DNA of 64,000 nt from Pedobacter ureilyticus (GTDB taxonomy: Bacteria > Bacteroidota > Bacteroidia > Sphingobacteriales > Sphingobacteriaceae), in assembly GCF_005925345.1 (NCBI RefSeq), contig NZ_SSHJ01000006.1, positions 62,001 through 126,000 of the forward strand, read 5' to 3'. Under the pieces are notes generated by a model that was not told the origin of the DNA, did not search any database, and worked only from the letters and a program-made list of their open reading frames with translations. The number at the start of each line of letters is the position of its first letter. Position 1 is the first letter of the stretch. Positions 8,519 to 19,497 of this stretch are shown piece by piece. The position numbers and the translations under genes were made by a program.

Positions 8519-9016
8519 TTATCTACCGAAATCATCTTGAACACGAACGATATCATCTTCGTCTGAAGGGTTCTCGGCATCGGTATGTTGCCAAATCTCT
8601 GCTACTACTCCCCAATCTTCTAAACCAATTAAACGGTGACGTTCGCCCTGGTTCAATTTAATTTGATCGTTTGGATGGTAACGTTTCAACTCGCCCTCTT
8701 CGTCGGTGTGACTAGTTTTAATACCTACGGTTCCCGTAACTACTTGCCAAATCTCGGCCCTGCGATGATGGTATTGCCAAGAAAGACGTGCATTTGGAGC
8801 AACAATTAGAATTTTAGGACTTAACTTACCGCCTATCTTTAAAGTATCTACATCCAAACCTTCAAAATAAGTATCAGCAAATTGTTGCGCTTGGCCCTCG
8901 TCTATCACAAAAAAACCGCCCCAAGGTCGGGTTTCATCTCTAGTTACTACGTTAAAGCCTTCTAGTTTTAAACGTTGCGCTACATTATCAAATATGTCTT
9001 TCTTCTGTGTTTCCAT
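8519..9016 (-). CDS. Cupin-domain protein, mannose-6-phosphate isomerase type II-like
   Basis: 165 residues. The central segment QYHHRRAEIWQVVTGTVGI and the later GERHRLIG...VAEIW are the two cupin motifs, with metal-binding histidines, as in the C-terminal domain of mannose-1-phosphate guanylyltransferase / mannose-6-phosphate isomerase proteins. WGGFFVIDE near residue 33 matches the RPWG motif upstream of that cupin. It stands alone without the nucleotidyltransferase domain. Predicted sugar-phosphate isomerase or sugar-binding role; activity unproven. I chose the ATG at 9016 (METQKK) over an upstream TTG at 9025. Confidence 0.75.
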   Translation of the reverse strand: METQKKDIFDNVAQRLKLEGFNVVTRDETRPWGGFFVIDEGQAQQFADTYFEGLDVDTLKIGGKLSPKILIVAPNARLSWQYHHRRAEIWQVVTGTVGIKTSHTDEEGELKRYHPNDQIKLNQGERHRLIGLEDWGVVAEIWQHTDAENPSDEDDIVRVQDDFGR

Positions 9017-9099
9017 AATTCTCAAAAATAGCAGTTACAATTTAAAAAACAACAAGTTGCAACCGCGGTTTTACCGAAATAAACAAAACAAACTTGTAA

Positions 9100-9738
9100 T
9101 TACTCAATTTTTGCCTTACGCTTACCAACAGCCACAAATAAAGCCGATAATAAGGCAAACAACAAAGTAATTGCCAAACAATTTATCAATACCTTACTTA
9201 TGCCCAGCTCGGTAATATTTAGAAAAGGATAAGGATAAAAACCAGAAAAGTTACCCCTTATGAGAACAAACACAGTATACAGCAAAGGAAATACAAGCCA
9301 CAACCAAATGTTTTTCCATTGTAATTGTTGTTTAGGCACGAAGTAAAGCCAATAGATTAGAAACGTAAACGGAACAACTACATGTAATAATTCATTCAAC
9401 ACCATTGACCAACCCTCCAATACCCATAAAAACCTCAATACGGTGTTGTAAACCAATGCGACCACGAGGATATATACAGCAATTGCTGAGGTGACTTGCG
9501 GTTTAGCGAAAAATCGCCCAAGCAGCGTAGTACGAAAAAATAAGTTATAAGTACTACACAAGGCAACCAAAAAATTACTATCTATAGTAAAATAGCTGAA
9601 AAATCTAACCACTAATTCTGGCTTTGCTGCAGCGCCACTATTAATGTGTAAATAGAACTGAAAAATTACTGCAAACCAAGTTAGAAAAACTAAAATCGAT
9701 AAAAATATCGTTTGGTTGAGAGGCAACGATTTTTCCAT
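9100..9738 (-). CDS. Pr6Pr-family integral membrane protein
   Basis: 212 residues with six predicted membrane segments and the motif FFSYFTIDSNFLV, typical of the Pr6Pr (FAR-17a/AIG1-like) family of six-helix proteins. Function unknown; androgen-induced AIG1 relatives hydrolyse fatty-acid esters, but that cannot be transferred here. The start at 9738 (MEKSLPLNQ) is preferred to 9768, because the ATG at 9768 lies inside the terminator hairpin of the preceding gene and would add an odd hydrophobic string. Confidence 0.75.
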   Translation of the reverse strand: MEKSLPLNQTIFLSILVFLTWFAVIFQFYLHINSGAAAKPELVVRFFSYFTIDSNFLVALCSTYNLFFRTTLLGRFFAKPQVTSAIAVYILVVALVYNTVLRFLWVLEGWSMVLNELLHVVVPFTFLIYWLYFVPKQQLQWKNIWLWLVFPLLYTVFVLIRGNFSGFYPYPFLNITELGISKVLINCLAITLLFALLSALFVAVGKRKAKIE

Positions 9739-9760
9739 AAGTTGGGATATGATAAAAACA

Positions 9761-9789
9761 AAAGCCATTCACTTTGTGCGAATGGCTTT
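9761..9789 (-). terminator. Intrinsic terminator of the DUF3467 gene
   Basis: Perfect 10-bp arms AAAGCCATTC / GAATGGCTTT with a 9-base loop; the minus strand continues TGTTTTT. Confidence 0.75.
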
Positions 9790-9797
9790 CAAAAAAA

Positions 9798-10109
9798 TTA
9801 TGCTTGTGCTGTTGGCCCACCAAAACCCATTGGAAATGGCGTTTCATCTTGCGTTTTTATGCGACCGTGAGCAGCTTCAAATTTATCGATGTTATCTTGC
9901 ATGGCATGCATTAGCCTTTTGGCATGCTCTGGTGTTAAAATAATCCTCGATTTAACTTTTGCTTTCGGTATACCAGGCATTACTCTAATAAAATCTAAAA
10001 CAAATTCTGTATTTGAATGAGTAATGATGGCTAGGTTTGAAAAAATTCCTTCTGCAATTTCTTCAGATAATTCTATGTTCAGTTGGTTGTCGTTCTGTTG
10101 TTCTTCCAT
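9798..10109 (-). CDS. DUF3467 family protein
   Basis: 103-residue acidic protein beginning MEEQQNDNQLNIELSEEIAEG and carrying VLDFIRVMPGIPKAKVKSRIILTPEHAKR, the signature of the small DUF3467 family. Function unknown; in Bacteroidota it commonly sits just after rpoC, as here (from memory). It has its own promoter and terminator: the -7 box ends five bases before the ATG, so the mRNA is predicted to be leaderless or nearly so, which makes it an independent unit rather than the tail of the rpoBC operon. Confidence 0.85.
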   Translation of the reverse strand: MEEQQNDNQLNIELSEEIAEGIFSNLAIITHSNTEFVLDFIRVMPGIPKAKVKSRIILTPEHAKRLMHAMQDNIDKFEAAHGRIKTQDETPFPMGFGGPTAQA

Positions 10110-10114
10110 AATAA

Positions 10115-10145
10115 CAAAACTAAGTTTTTAACCCAAACATTCAAA
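10115..10145 (-). promoter_or_regulatory. Promoter of the DUF3467 gene, embedded in the rpoC terminator T-tract
   Basis: On the minus strand: -33 TTTG (10145-10142), 19-base spacer, -7 TAGTTTTG (10122-10115). Both boxes match the Bacteroidota consensus exactly. The -33 box lies at the end of the rpoC terminator T-run. Confidence 0.7.
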
Positions 10146-10151
10146 AAATAA

Positions 10152-10179
10152 AAAGCTCCGAAGTAAACTCCGGAGCTTT
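10152..10179 (-). terminator. Intrinsic terminator of rpoC
   Basis: Perfect arms AAAGCTCCG / CGGAGCTTT with a 10-base loop; the minus strand continues with TTTATTTTTTTG. Lies 21 bases after the rpoC stop. Confidence 0.85.
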
Positions 10180-10199
10180 AAAATTTATGTGACTTGTTA

Positions 10200-13100
10200 C
10201 TAAGCTTCTACTTCTTCTTGTTTCGAAGCTAATAATTTATCGTACTCTTCTTGAGAACCTACAATGATACGCTCGTAGCCACGTACACCGGTACCTGAAG
10301 GGATCAAGTGACCAACAATTACGTTTTCTTTCAAGCCTAACATTCTGTCTTTCTTACCCGCAATTGCAGCTTCGTTTAACACTTTTGTAGTTTCCTGGAA
10401 TGATGCGGCAGAGATAAACGACTTAGTACCTAACGAAGCACGAGTGATACCTTGTAGTACTGAACTAGCAGTAGCTGGTTGTGCATCTCTCACTTCGATC
10501 TGCTTCAAATCTTGACGTTTCAATTGAGAATTTTCATCTCTTAATTTACGTAAAGATAAGATTTGACCTGGTTTAACTGTAGTCGAGTCTCCGGCTTCAA
10601 CAACCACTTTTTTATCAAAGATTTCGTCGTTCTCGATCATAAAGTCCCAACGATCTACAGAGTCATTTTCTAAGAAACGAGTATCTCCCGGATCTTCGAT
10701 GTGTACTTTCTGCATCATTTGGTGTACAATAACCTCAAAGTGCTTATCGTTGATTTTTACACCTTGCAAACGGTAAACCTCTTGGATACCATTTACTAAG
10801 TATTCTTGTACTGCCGCTGGACCTTTAATAGCCAAGATGTCTGCTGGAGAAATAGAACCATCTGACAATGGCATACCTGCTTTCACAAAGTCATTATCTT
10901 GTACCAAGATGTGTTTAGACAATGGAACAAGGTACTTTTTAACCTCACCATCTCTAGACTCGATAGTAATTTCGCGGTTACCACGTTTGATACCACCTAA
11001 AGTTACCACACCATCAATTTCGGTAACAACCGCTGGATTTGAAGGATTACGAGCCTCGAATAACTCAGTTACACGAGGTAAACCACCTGTAATATCTCGG
11101 GTTTTACCAGTAGCACGAGGAATTTTAACCAAAACCTGTCCTGTTTGTACAGCATCTCCGTCATCAACAGCAATGTGTGCACCAACTGGAATATTGTAGG
11201 TTCTAATTACTTCTCCTTTTTTATCTAATACTCTAATTGAAGGGTTCTTAGTTTTATCACGTGTATCGATAATTACTTTCTCACGGTGACCGGTTTGCTC
11301 ATCAGATTCTTCACGGAAAGTTACACCTTCAATGATAGCATCAAACTCGATTTTACCACCAAACTCTGAGATAATAACCGCGTTGTATGGATCCCAAGAA
11401 ACAATTTTATCGCCTTTGGCAACCTTATCGCCTTCTTTTACATATAAAAATGCACCGTAAGGGATATTGTTGTTAACGATTACTTTGTTAGTTCCTGGCT
11501 CTACAATTCTGAATTCGCCTGAACGACCTAAAACGATATCGATCACACCTTCTTCAGTTGTAGTTTGAACGGTACGCAAGTTCTCAAACTCAATTACACC
11601 ATCAAATTTAGCGTTGATTTGCGACTCGTTGGCAATGTTAGACGCCGTACCACCCACGTGGAAAGTACGAAGTGTTAACTGTGTACCTGGCTCACCAATT
11701 GACTGCGCAGCAATTACACCAACAGCCTCACCTTTTTGAACACGTTTACCTGAAGCCAAGTTACGTCCGTAACATAAAGCACAAACACCACGCTTGTTCT
11801 CACAAGTTAATACCGAACGAATTTCAATACCTTCCAATGGAGACTCTTCGATCGCTTTCGCAATATCTTCATCAATATCCTGGCCTGCACCTACCAATAA
11901 CTTACCGTCCAAAGGATTGAAAACATCGTGTAGAGAAATACGACCTAAAATACGTTCGTATAAAGGTTCCACAATATCTTCGTTATCTTTTAATGCGGTA
12001 GTATACATACCTCTTAAAGTGCCACAATCTACTGAATTCACAATCATATCTTGCGCTACGTCATGCAAACGACGAGTTAAGTAACCCGCATCTGCAGTTT
12101 TTAATGCCGTATCCGCCAAACCTTTACGGGCACCGTGGGTAGAGATAAAGTACTCTAATACAGATAAACCTTCTTTAAAGTTTGATAAGATTGGGTTTTC
12201 GATAATCTCACCACCAGAACCTGATTTTTGAGGTTTCGCCATTAAGCCCCTCATACCTGCCAACTGACGAATTTGCTCTTTAGAACCACGGGCTCCAGAG
12301 TCAAGCATCATGTAAACAGAGTTGAAACCTTGGTTATCTGATGATAATTGGTTCATCACAAACGTAGTTAAACGGTTGTTGATACGTGTCCAGATATCAA
12401 TAATTTGGTTGTAACGCTCGTTGTTGGTAATGAAACCCATGTTATAGTTGTTTCTTACTTCTTCAACCTCGTTAGCAGCTTGTTCTAATAAAGTATGCTT
12501 CTCTACAGGAATGTTTACGTCTTGTAAGTTAAACGATAAACCTCCTTGGAAAGCCATTTTAAATCCAAGTTCTTTGATGTCATCTAAGAATCTTGCAGAA
12601 CGAGCCATACCAGTCATCTTCACTACTTCACCAATGATATCTCTTAAAGATTTTTTGGTTAATAGTTCGTTGATGTAACCCACTTCTTCTGGTACCATTT
12701 GGTTAAATAACACACGGCCAACAGTAGTTTCAATTAACTTGTTTACAATGGTTCCGTCTGCTTCTTTAACGTTAGCTTTAACCTTAATCCAAGCATGTAA
12801 ATCTACTCTTTTCTCATTATAGGCAATAATTACCTCTTCTGCAGAATAGAAATTCATATCCTGGCCTCTTACTACTCTTTGAGCATCAGTTCTACGGCCT
12901 TTAGTAATGTAATAAAGACCCAAAACCATATCTTGAGAAGGTACTGTAATAGGTGTACCGTTAGCAGGGTTAAGGATATTATGAGCAGCCAACATCAATA
13001 CTTGGGCTTCCAAAATTGCAGCATTACCTAGCGGTAAGTGAACTGCCATCTGGTCACCGTCAAAATCGGCGTTGAATGCGGTACACACTAATGGGTGTAA

Positions 13101-14486
13101 TTGGATAGCTTTACCTTCTACTAATTTTGGTTGGAAAGACTGGATACCTAATCTGTGTAGCGTAGGTGCACGGTTTAACAACACTGGGTGTCCTTTTAAT
13201 ACGTTTTCAAGGATGTCCCAAACTAGTGGATCTTTTCTATCAACAATTTTCTTAGCTGATTTTACTGTTTTTACAACACCACGCTCAATCATCTTACGAA
13301 TAATGAACGGTTTGTAAAGCTCAGCAGCCATATCTTTTGGTAAACCACATTCGTGTAATTTAAGGTTTGGACCTACAACAATTACCGAACGAGCAGAATA
13401 ATCTACACGTTTACCTAATAAGTTTTGACGGAAACGACCTTGTTTACCTTTCAAGATATCTGAAAGAGATTTTAAGGCACGGTTACCTTCAGTTTTAACA
13501 GCATTTACTTTACGTGAGTTATCGAACAACGAATCTACAGCTTCCTGTAACATACGTTTTTCGTTACGTAAAATAACTTCTGGTGCTTTAATCTCGATCA
13601 AACGTTTTAAACGGTTGTTACGGATAATTACACGACGATATAAATCGTTCAAATCTGAAGTTGCGAAACGACCACCTTCCAAAGGAACTAATGGACGTAA
13701 CTCTGGTGGAATAACAGGAACAATCTTAATGATCATCCACTCTGGGTTGTTCTCGATATTTGCTCTTGAACCACGGAAAGCCTCAACAACTTGTAAACGT
13801 TTCAAAGCTTCGTTTTTACGTTGCTGAGAAGTTTCGTTAGCTGCTTGGTGACGCAGGTTATAAGACAAGCTATCTAAATCAATGCGTTTCAATAAATCCT
13901 CTAACGCCTCTGCTCCCATTTTGGCAACAAATTTATTAGGGTCTTTATCATCTAGATATTGATTTTCTTTAGGTAATTTATCTAAAATATCAAGATATTC
14001 TTCTTCGGTTAAGAAATCCATAAACTGGATACCTTGCTCGCCCATTAAACCAGCTTGAATTACTACATAACGTTCGTAGTAAATGATCAAATCTAATTTT
14101 TTAGTTGGCAAACCTAAAAGATAACCGATTTTGTTAGGTAACGAACGGAAATACCAGATGTGCGCCACAGGAACCACCAAGTTAATGTGTCCCATACGCT
14201 CTCTACGTACTTTCTTCTCTGTTACTTCAACACCACAACGGTCGCAAACAATACCTTTATAACGGATACGTTTATATTTACCGCAATGACATTCGTAATC
14301 TTTTACCGGACCAAAAATACGCTCGCAAAACAAACCATCACGTTCTGGTTTGTAAGTACGATAATTGATGGTCTCTGGTTTTAACACCTCACCACTTGAA
14401 CGCTCTAGAATAATCTCTGGAGACGATAAGCTAATGGTTATCGAGGTGAAATTGCTTTTTAATTTATTATCCTTTTTGTAAGACAT
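10200..14486 (-). CDS. rpoC: DNA-directed RNA polymerase subunit beta'
   Basis: 1428 residues, full length. The N-terminal zinc ribbon has C66, C68, C81 and C84; the catalytic magnesium loop is NADFDGDQ (472-479). The second zinc site (CGTLRGM...[13 protein letters not shown]) and the trigger-loop/bridge-helix region ([19 protein letters not shown]) are present. With rpoB it forms the catalytic cleft of RNA polymerase. Transcribed with rpoB 84 bases upstream; that gap is almost entirely a long degenerate hairpin. A strong terminator follows the stop. Confidence 0.98.
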   Translation of the reverse strand: MSYKKDNKLKSNFTSITISLSSPEIILERSSGEVLKPETINYRTYKPERDGLFCERIFGPVKDYECHCGKYKRIRYKGIVCDRCGVEVTEKKVRRERMGHINLVVPVAHIWYFRSLPNKIGYLLGLPTKKLDLIIYYERYVVIQAGLMGEQGIQFMDFLTEEEYLDILDKLPKENQYLDDKDPNKFVAKMGAEALEDLLKRIDLDSLSYNLRHQAANETSQQRKNEALKRLQVVEAFRGSRANIENNPEWMIIKIVPVIPPELRPLVPLEGGRFATSDLNDLYRRVIIRNNRLKRLIEIKAPEVILRNEKRMLQEAVDSLFDNSRKVNAVKTEGNRALKSLSDILKGKQGRFRQNLLGKRVDYSARSVIVVGPNLKLHECGLPKDMAAELYKPFIIRKMIERGVVKTVKSAKKIVDRKDPLVWDILENVLKGHPVLLNRAPTLHRLGIQSFQPKLVEGKAIQLHPLVCTAFNADFDGDQMAVHLPLGNAAILEAQVLMLAAHNILNPANGTPITVPSQDMVLGLYYITKGRRTDAQRVVRGQDMNFYSAEEVIIAYNEKRVDLHAWIKVKANVKEADGTIVNKLIETTVGRVLFNQMVPEEVGYINELLTKKSLRDIIGEVVKMTGMARSARFLDDIKELGFKMAFQGGLSFNLQDVNIPVEKHTLLEQAANEVEEVRNNYNMGFITNNERYNQIIDIWTRINNRLTTFVMNQLSSDNQGFNSVYMMLDSGARGSKEQIRQLAGMRGLMAKPQKSGSGGEIIENPILSNFKEGLSVLEYFISTHGARKGLADTALKTADAGYLTRRLHDVAQDMIVNSVDCGTLRGMYTTALKDNEDIVEPLYERILGRISLHDVFNPLDGKLLVGAGQDIDEDIAKAIEESPLEGIEIRSVLTCENKRGVCALCYGRNLASGKRVQKGEAVGVIAAQSIGEPGTQLTLRTFHVGGTASNIANESQINAKFDGVIEFENLRTVQTTTEEGVIDIVLGRSGEFRIVEPGTNKVIVNNNIPYGAFLYVKEGDKVAKGDKIVSWDPYNAVIISEFGGKIEFDAIIEGVTFREESDEQTGHREKVIIDTRDKTKNPSIRVLDKKGEVIRTYNIPVGAHIAVDDGDAVQTGQVLVKIPRATGKTRDITGGLPRVTELFEARNPSNPAVVTEIDGVVTLGGIKRGNREITIESRDGEVKKYLVPLSKHILVQDNDFVKAGMPLSDGSISPADILAIKGPAAVQEYLVNGIQEVYRLQGVKINDKHFEVIVHQMMQKVHIEDPGDTRFLENDSVDRWDFMIENDEIFDKKVVVEAGDSTTVKPGQILSLRKLRDENSQLKRQDLKQIEVRDAQPATASSVLQGITRASLGTKSFISAASFQETTKVLNEAAIAGKKDRMLGLKENVIVGHLIPSGTGVRGYERIIVGSQEEYDKLLASKQEEVEA

Positions 14487-14500
14487 ATTCTTTCTTTAAA

Positions 14501-14571
14501 GTTGTGAGTTACGAGTTGCGAGTTATGGGTCTGGACTTTCAACCTATAACCCGTAACCCGTAACAAATAAC
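14501..14571. repeat. Word-type long hairpin in the rpoB-rpoC gap
   Basis: 30-base arms (14501-14530 and 14542-14571) built from repeated GAGTTACGAGTT-like words; about 24 of 30 positions pair and nearly all differences are transitions. The right arm abuts the rpoB stop codon. Confidence 0.7.
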
Positions 14572-17500
14572 TAGTCTAACGTAATATCTAAACCTAAGCC
14601 GCGTAACTCGTGTACCAATACGTTGAACGATTCTGGTACGCCAGGAGTAGGTAGGTTTTCGCCTTTAACAATGGCTTCGTAGGTCTTTGCTCTTCCAATA
14701 ACATCATCAGACTTCACAGTCAAGATCTCTTGAAGGATATTAGCTGCACCGAATGCCTCTAATGCCCAAACCTCCATCTCACCAAAACGCTGACCACCGA
14801 ACTGGGCTTTACCACCCAATGGTTGTTGTGTAATTAATGAGTATGGTCCGATAGAACGAGCGTGCATCTTATCATCAACCATGTGACCTAGTTTCAGCAT
14901 GTAAATAATACCTACAGTAGTTGGTTGGTCAAATTTATCACCCGTTAAACCATTGTTTAAGTAAGTTCTACCAGAAGCTGGTAAACCTGCTTTAGCAATC
15001 CACTCTTCTACCTCATCGCTCTTAGCACCGTCAAAAATTGGAGTAGCGAATTTCACGCCCAATTCTTTACCAGCCCAAGCCAACACGGTTTCGTAGATTT
15101 GGCCCAAGTTCATACGTGAAGGTACACCTAGTGGGTTCAACACAATATCAACTGGCGTTCCATCGTCTAAGAAAGGCATATCTTCATCACGTACAATACG
15201 AGCAACAATACCCTTATTACCGTGACGACCAGCCATCTTATCCCCTACTTTTAGTTTACGTTTTTTAGCTACATAAACTTTAGCCATTTGAACAATTCCT
15301 GATGGAAGCTCATCTCCAACGCTAATAGCAAACTTATCACGTTTGTAAGCACCTAGCTCTTCGTTCACACGGATACCATAGTTGTGCAACAACATTTTAA
15401 TTTGCTCATTTTTGTCGTCATCTGTAGTCCATTTGTATGGATTGATGTGAGCATACTCTAAATCAGCTAATATTTTTTGAGTAAACTTAGCACCTTTAGC
15501 AATTAAAAGTTCCTTGTAAACGTTGTAAACACCTTGAGATGTTTTACCATTTACAACTTGGAATAATTTATCTACTAATTCGTTTTTAAGGTTCTCAGTA
15601 ACAATATTATATTTCTTGTCTAACTTCTCAATTGCCGACTTTTCTTCAGCTTTTGTAGTTTTCTTAGCTCTAGAGAATAATTTAGTATCGATAACCACAC
15701 CTTTAATTGATGGTGGAGTTTTCAATGAAGCGTCCTTAACATCGCCCGCTTTGTCACCAAAGATGGCACGAAGTAATTTTTCTTCTGGTGAAGGATCTGA
15801 CTCTCCTTTTGGCGTAATTTTACCAATTAAGATATCGCCTTCTTTCACCTCTGCACCGATGCGGATGATACCATTTTCGTCTAAGTCTTTAGTAGCCTCT
15901 TCAGAAACGTTAGGGATATCTGGAGTTAACTCCTCTTCACCACGTTTAGTATCACGTACTTCTAGTTCAAACTCTTCGATGTGTAACGAAGTAAAAATAT
16001 CTTCTCTAACAATACGCTCGTTAATTACAATCGCATCCTCAAAGTTATATCCTTGCCAAGGCATGAAAGCTACTTTTAAGTTTCTTCCTAATGCCAATTC
16101 ACCATCTTCAGTTGCATAACCTTCGCAAAGTACTTGTCCTTTAGTAACTTTTTGACCTTTCTTAACGATAGGTTTTAAGTTAATACAAGTATTTTGGTTG
16201 GTTTTTTTGAACTTGGTTAGTCTATAAGCTTTGCTATCTCCTTCAAAAGAAACTAAACGATCGTCATCGTTTCTTTCATATTTGATCACAATTTGATTTG
16301 CATCTACGTACTCAACAACACCGTTTCCTTCTGCGTTGATCAAAGTTCTTGAGTCGCGAGCAACGCGACCTTCTAAACCTGTACCTACAATTGGAGCTTC
16401 AGGACGTAACAATGGCACGGCCTGACGTTGCATGTTAGATCCCATCAAGGCCCTGTTCGCATCATCATGTTCTAAGAACGGAATTAACGAAGCAGCGATT
16501 GAAGTAATCTGGTTAGGAGCAATATCCATCAAGTCTAATTTCTCAGGCTCGATAATCGGGAAGTCACCCTCGTAACGTGCTTTAACACGTGGCGTAGAGA
16601 AATTACCTTTATCATCATACTGTGCATTAGCTTGAGCAATAGTTTTACCATCCTCATCTTCTGCCGACAGATAGATTACCTCTTCGTTAACAGCAACTTT
16701 ACCATCAACCACTTTTTTGTAAGGAGTTTCGATAAAACCTAAACTGTTGATCTTAGCGTGAACGCAAAGAGACGAAATCAAACCAATGTTTGGACCCTCT
16801 GGAGTTTCGATAGTACACAAACGACCGTAGTGCGTGTAGTGAACGTCACGAACCTCGAAACCTGCACGCTCACGAGATAGACCACCTGGACCTAAAGCTG
16901 AAAGACGACGCTTGTGCGTAATCTCTGCCAAAGGATTGGTTTGATCCATGAACTGCGAAAGTTGGTTGGTACCAAAGAAAGAGTTGATTACCGATGACAA
17001 TGTACGAGCATTGATCAGATCTGTTGGTGTAAACACCTCATTATCGCGAATGTTCATACGCTCACGGATAGTTCTAGCCATACGAGCTAAACCTACACCA
17101 AATTGTGCGTACAACTGCTCACCTACCGTACGTACACGACGGTTTGATAAGTGATCGATATCATCCACCTCTTCTTTAGAGTTGATTAACTTGATTAAGT
17201 ATTTTACGATGGCGATAATATCCGCTTTCGTTAAAACTTTAACCTCATCAGGCGTATCCATTTTTAACTTACGGTTGATACGGTATCTACCCACATCACC
17301 TAAGTCATAACGTTTATCCGAGAAGAATAAACGATCAATGATACCTCTTGCAGTTTCCTCATCAGGTGGTTCTGCGTTACGCAAAGCACGGTAGATGTTC
17401 TCCACAGCCTCTTTTTCAGAGTTCGAAGTATCTTTTTGTAAAGTGTTATATATGATGGTATAATCAGCTTGAGATGCACCATCATCTTTAGATAAAATGA

Positions 17501-18374
17501 TAGTTTTAACACCTGCATCGATGATTAAATCAATATGGTCGTCTTCTAAAACAGTGTCCCTGTCTAAAATAACTTCATTACGGTCAATAGAAACTACCTC
17601 ACCGGTATCCTCATCCACAAAATCTTCTACCCATTTTCTAAGAACTCTTGCAGCTAGTTTACGTCCGATATATTTTTTCAAACCAGATTTGCTAACTTTA
17701 ACTTCGTCAGCTAAATCAAAAAGTTCCAAGATATCTTTATCAGAATCGTAACCTATAGCACGCAATAACGTAGTTACAGGGAATTTTTTCTTACGATCGA
17801 TATAAGCATACATCACGTTATTAACGTCTGTAGCAAACTCGATCCAAGAACCTTTAAACGGAATTACACGGGCAGAATATAACTTAGTTCCATTGGTGTG
17901 ACGGCTTTGACCGAAGAACACACCTGGAGATCTATGTAATTGAGATACAATTACACGTTCTGCACCGTTAATCACAAATGTACCTTTAGGTGTCATATAA
18001 GGAATGGTACCTAAGTATACATCTTGAATAATGGTTTCAAAATCTTCGTGCTCAGCATCGTTACAAGAAAGCTTCAATTTGGCTTTCAACGGAACGCTGT
18101 AAGTTAGTCCACGGTCAATACATTCAGGAATGTCATAACGAGGTGGATCAATAAAATAATCTAAAAATTCTAAAACAAAGATGTTTCTAGAATCAGTGAT
18201 TGGGAAATTTTCAGCGAACACCTTAAACAAACCTTCTGTGTGACGGTTGTCTGAAGTAGTTTCGATCTGAAAAAATTCTCTAAATGATTGCAACTGCACA
18301 TCCAGAAAATCCGGATAATCGATAATGTGCTTACTACGTGCAAAATTTACTCTTTGGTCGACTTTATTTGCCAA
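14571..18374 (-). CDS. rpoB: DNA-directed RNA polymerase subunit beta
   Basis: 1267 residues, full length. Contains the rifampicin-binding region ([33 protein letters not shown]), the conserved [17 protein letters not shown], the [14 protein letters not shown] motif near the C terminus and the terminal [21 protein letters not shown]. The rifampicin-region residues (Q, D, H, R and S positions) look like the normal sensitive form. Transcribed from the rplKAJL promoter region through a 153-base gap with two hairpins, and continues into rpoC. Confidence 0.98.
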   Translation of the reverse strand: MANKVDQRVNFARSKHIIDYPDFLDVQLQSFREFFQIETTSDNRHTEGLFKVFAENFPITDSRNIFVLEFLDYFIDPPRYDIPECIDRGLTYSVPLKAKLKLSCNDAEHEDFETIIQDVYLGTIPYMTPKGTFVINGAERVIVSQLHRSPGVFFGQSRHTNGTKLYSARVIPFKGSWIEFATDVNNVMYAYIDRKKKFPVTTLLRAIGYDSDKDILELFDLADEVKVSKSGLKKYIGRKLAARVLRKWVEDFVDEDTGEVVSIDRNEVILDRDTVLEDDHIDLIIDAGVKTIILSKDDGASQADYTIIYNTLQKDTSNSEKEAVENIYRALRNAEPPDEETARGIIDRLFFSDKRYDLGDVGRYRINRKLKMDTPDEVKVLTKADIIAIVKYLIKLINSKEEVDDIDHLSNRRVRTVGEQLYAQFGVGLARMARTIRERMNIRDNEVFTPTDLINARTLSSVINSFFGTNQLSQFMDQTNPLAEITHKRRLSALGPGGLSRERAGFEVRDVHYTHYGRLCTIETPEGPNIGLISSLCVHAKINSLGFIETPYKKVVDGKVAVNEEVIYLSAEDEDGKTIAQANAQYDDKGNFSTPRVKARYEGDFPIIEPEKLDLMDIAPNQITSIAASLIPFLEHDDANRALMGSNMQRQAVPLLRPEAPIVGTGLEGRVARDSRTLINAEGNGVVEYVDANQIVIKYERNDDDRLVSFEGDSKAYRLTKFKKTNQNTCINLKPIVKKGQKVTKGQVLCEGYATEDGELALGRNLKVAFMPWQGYNFEDAIVINERIVREDIFTSLHIEEFELEVRDTKRGEEELTPDIPNVSEEATKDLDENGIIRIGAEVKEGDILIGKITPKGESDPSPEEKLLRAIFGDKAGDVKDASLKTPPSIKGVVIDTKLFSRAKKTTKAEEKSAIEKLDKKYNIVTENLKNELVDKLFQVVNGKTSQGVYNVYKELLIAKGAKFTQKILADLEYAHINPYKWTTDDDKNEQIKMLLHNYGIRVNEELGAYKRDKFAISVGDELPSGIVQMAKVYVAKKRKLKVGDKMAGRHGNKGIVARIVRDEDMPFLDDGTPVDIVLNPLGVPSRMNLGQIYETVLAWAGKELGVKFATPIFDGAKSDEVEEWIAKAGLPASGRTYLNNGLTGDKFDQPTTVGIIYMLKLGHMVDDKMHARSIGPYSLITQQPLGGKAQFGGQRFGEMEVWALEAFGAANILQEILTVKSDDVIGRAKTYEAIVKGENLPTPGVPESFNVLVHELRGLGLDITLD

Positions 18375-18426
18375 GGGACTAAATTTAATTTAGTTTAAGA
18401 ATAAACTATTTTTTGGTTTTAAAGGG

Positions 18427-18460
18427 AAACATTTCATCAACCAAACAAAATGAAATGTTT
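18427..18460. other. Hairpin in rplL-rpoB gap (first)
   Basis: Perfect 10-bp arms AAACATTTCA / TGAAATGTTT with a 14-base loop. No T-run on the minus strand, so not a simple terminator for rplL. Confidence 0.55.
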
Positions 18461-18473
18461 ATAAACGGGAATA

Positions 18474-18497
18474 GACTCCGACTTTATAGTCGGAGTC
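18474..18497. other. Hairpin in rplL-rpoB gap (second), T-run on the plus strand
   Basis: Perfect 10-bp arms GACTCCGACT / AGTCGGAGTC with a TTAT loop. The T-rich tail (TTTTCTTTT) is on the plus strand, opposite to the operon. In the sense direction it may act as an attenuator or processing site, as known between rplL and rpoB in E. coli. Confidence 0.6.
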
Positions 18498-18527
18498 TTT
18501 TCTTTTGAGTTTCGTTATATTAAGTGA

Positions 18528-18905
18528 TTACTTAATCTCAACTACTGCTCCAGCTTCTTCTAATTGTTTTTTCAAAGCTTCTGCTTCGTCTTTAGCAACA
18601 CCAGCTTTTAATTCTTTAGGTGCACCATCAACTAAGTCTTTAGCTTCTTTCAAACCTAGACCAGTTAAATCTTTTACTAATTTAACTACAGCTAGTTTTT
18701 GACCACCAGCATCTTTCAAGATTACATCAAAAGATGTTTTCTCTTCAGCTGCAGCAGCTTCGCCACCAGCAGCAGGAGCAGCTACAGCTACTGCAGCAGC
18801 AGCAGGCTCAATACCATACTCGTCTTTTAAGATTTGAGCTAATTCATTAACTTCTTTAACTGTTAAGTTTACCAATTGCTCAGCAAACGCTTTTAAATCT
18901 GCCAT
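18528..18905 (-). CDS. rplL: 50S ribosomal protein L7/L12 (bL12)
   Basis: 125 residues, normal length. N-terminal dimerisation region ([26 protein letters not shown]), an alanine-rich flexible hinge ([22 protein letters not shown]) and the C-terminal factor-binding domain ([27 protein letters not shown]). Forms the ribosomal stalk with L10 and recruits translation GTPases. Follows rplJ by 65 bases and precedes rpoB. Confidence 0.98.
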   Translation of the reverse strand: MADLKAFAEQLVNLTVKEVNELAQILKDEYGIEPAAAAVAVAAPAAGGEAAAAEEKTSFDVILKDAGGQKLAVVKLVKDLTGLGLKEAKDLVDGAPKELKAGVAKDEAEALKKQLEEAGAVVEIK

Positions 18906-18970
18906 TTTATTAAGATTTTAAAATTTTACGTGATTGTTGTTTGTTTAATTACGAACTTATCAGGTGTTCG

Positions 18971-19495
18971 TTAACCTCTTTCTTGTAGTGTTTTAACAAT
19001 ACCTGCGATCTTACCTCCGCCTGATTGTAACGCAGACACAACGTTCTTAGCTGGAGATTGTAATAAGCCAATGATTTCGCCAATAAGTTCTTCTCTTGAT
19101 TTAAGACTTACTAATGCGTCTAATTGGTTATCTCCAACGAAAATTGCTGTATCAACATAAGCGCCTTTCAGTTGAGGTTTATCTTCGCCTTTTCCTTTTC
19201 TCAAAGATTTGATCAGCTTAGCTGGACCATTTCCTACTTTTGAAAATAATAAGGCAGATTGACCTTTTAATGCTGGGAATATCTCAGACGAGTCACCTTC
19301 CAATCCTTCGATCGCTTTTCTGATCAAAGTGTTTTTAGCAACTTGCATTTCGATACCGCTCTCGAAACATTTGCGGCGGATGTTATTTACTTTTTCAACA
19401 GATAAGCCTGAAGTATCAGTAATATAGAAATTACCGAACTCCTGCATTTTCTCTTGTAGAGCTAAAACTACTTCTTGTTTTTCTTCTCTGTTCAT
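18971..19495 (-). CDS. rplJ: 50S ribosomal protein L10 (uL10)
   Basis: 174 residues with the L10 N-terminal rRNA-binding domain (MNREEKQEVVLALQEKM...FYITDTSGLSVEKVNNIRRKC) and a C-terminal helix that binds L12 dimers. Starts two bases after the rplA stop, so there is no room for a separate L10 leader between them; any autogenous operator must lie inside rplA or further upstream. Confidence 0.97.
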   Translation of the reverse strand: MNREEKQEVVLALQEKMQEFGNFYITDTSGLSVEKVNNIRRKCFESGIEMQVAKNTLIRKAIEGLEGDSSEIFPALKGQSALLFSKVGNGPAKLIKSLRKGKGEDKPQLKGAYVDTAIFVGDNQLDALVSLKSREELIGEIIGLLQSPAKNVVSALQSGGGKIAGIVKTLQERG

Positions 19496-19497
19496 AA

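Noticed and set aside
9739..9768. Upstream ATG for the Pr6Pr protein at 9768
   Set aside because: It lies within the terminator hairpin of the preceding gene and adds non-family residues.
18474..18497. Terminator of the rplL transcript
   Set aside because: No T-run follows on the minus strand, and stopping here would cut rpoBC off from its only evident promoter.
19496..19497. L10 leader (autogenous r-protein leader) between rplA and rplJ
   Set aside because: The gap is only two bases, so a leader there is impossible; any operator must be elsewhere.
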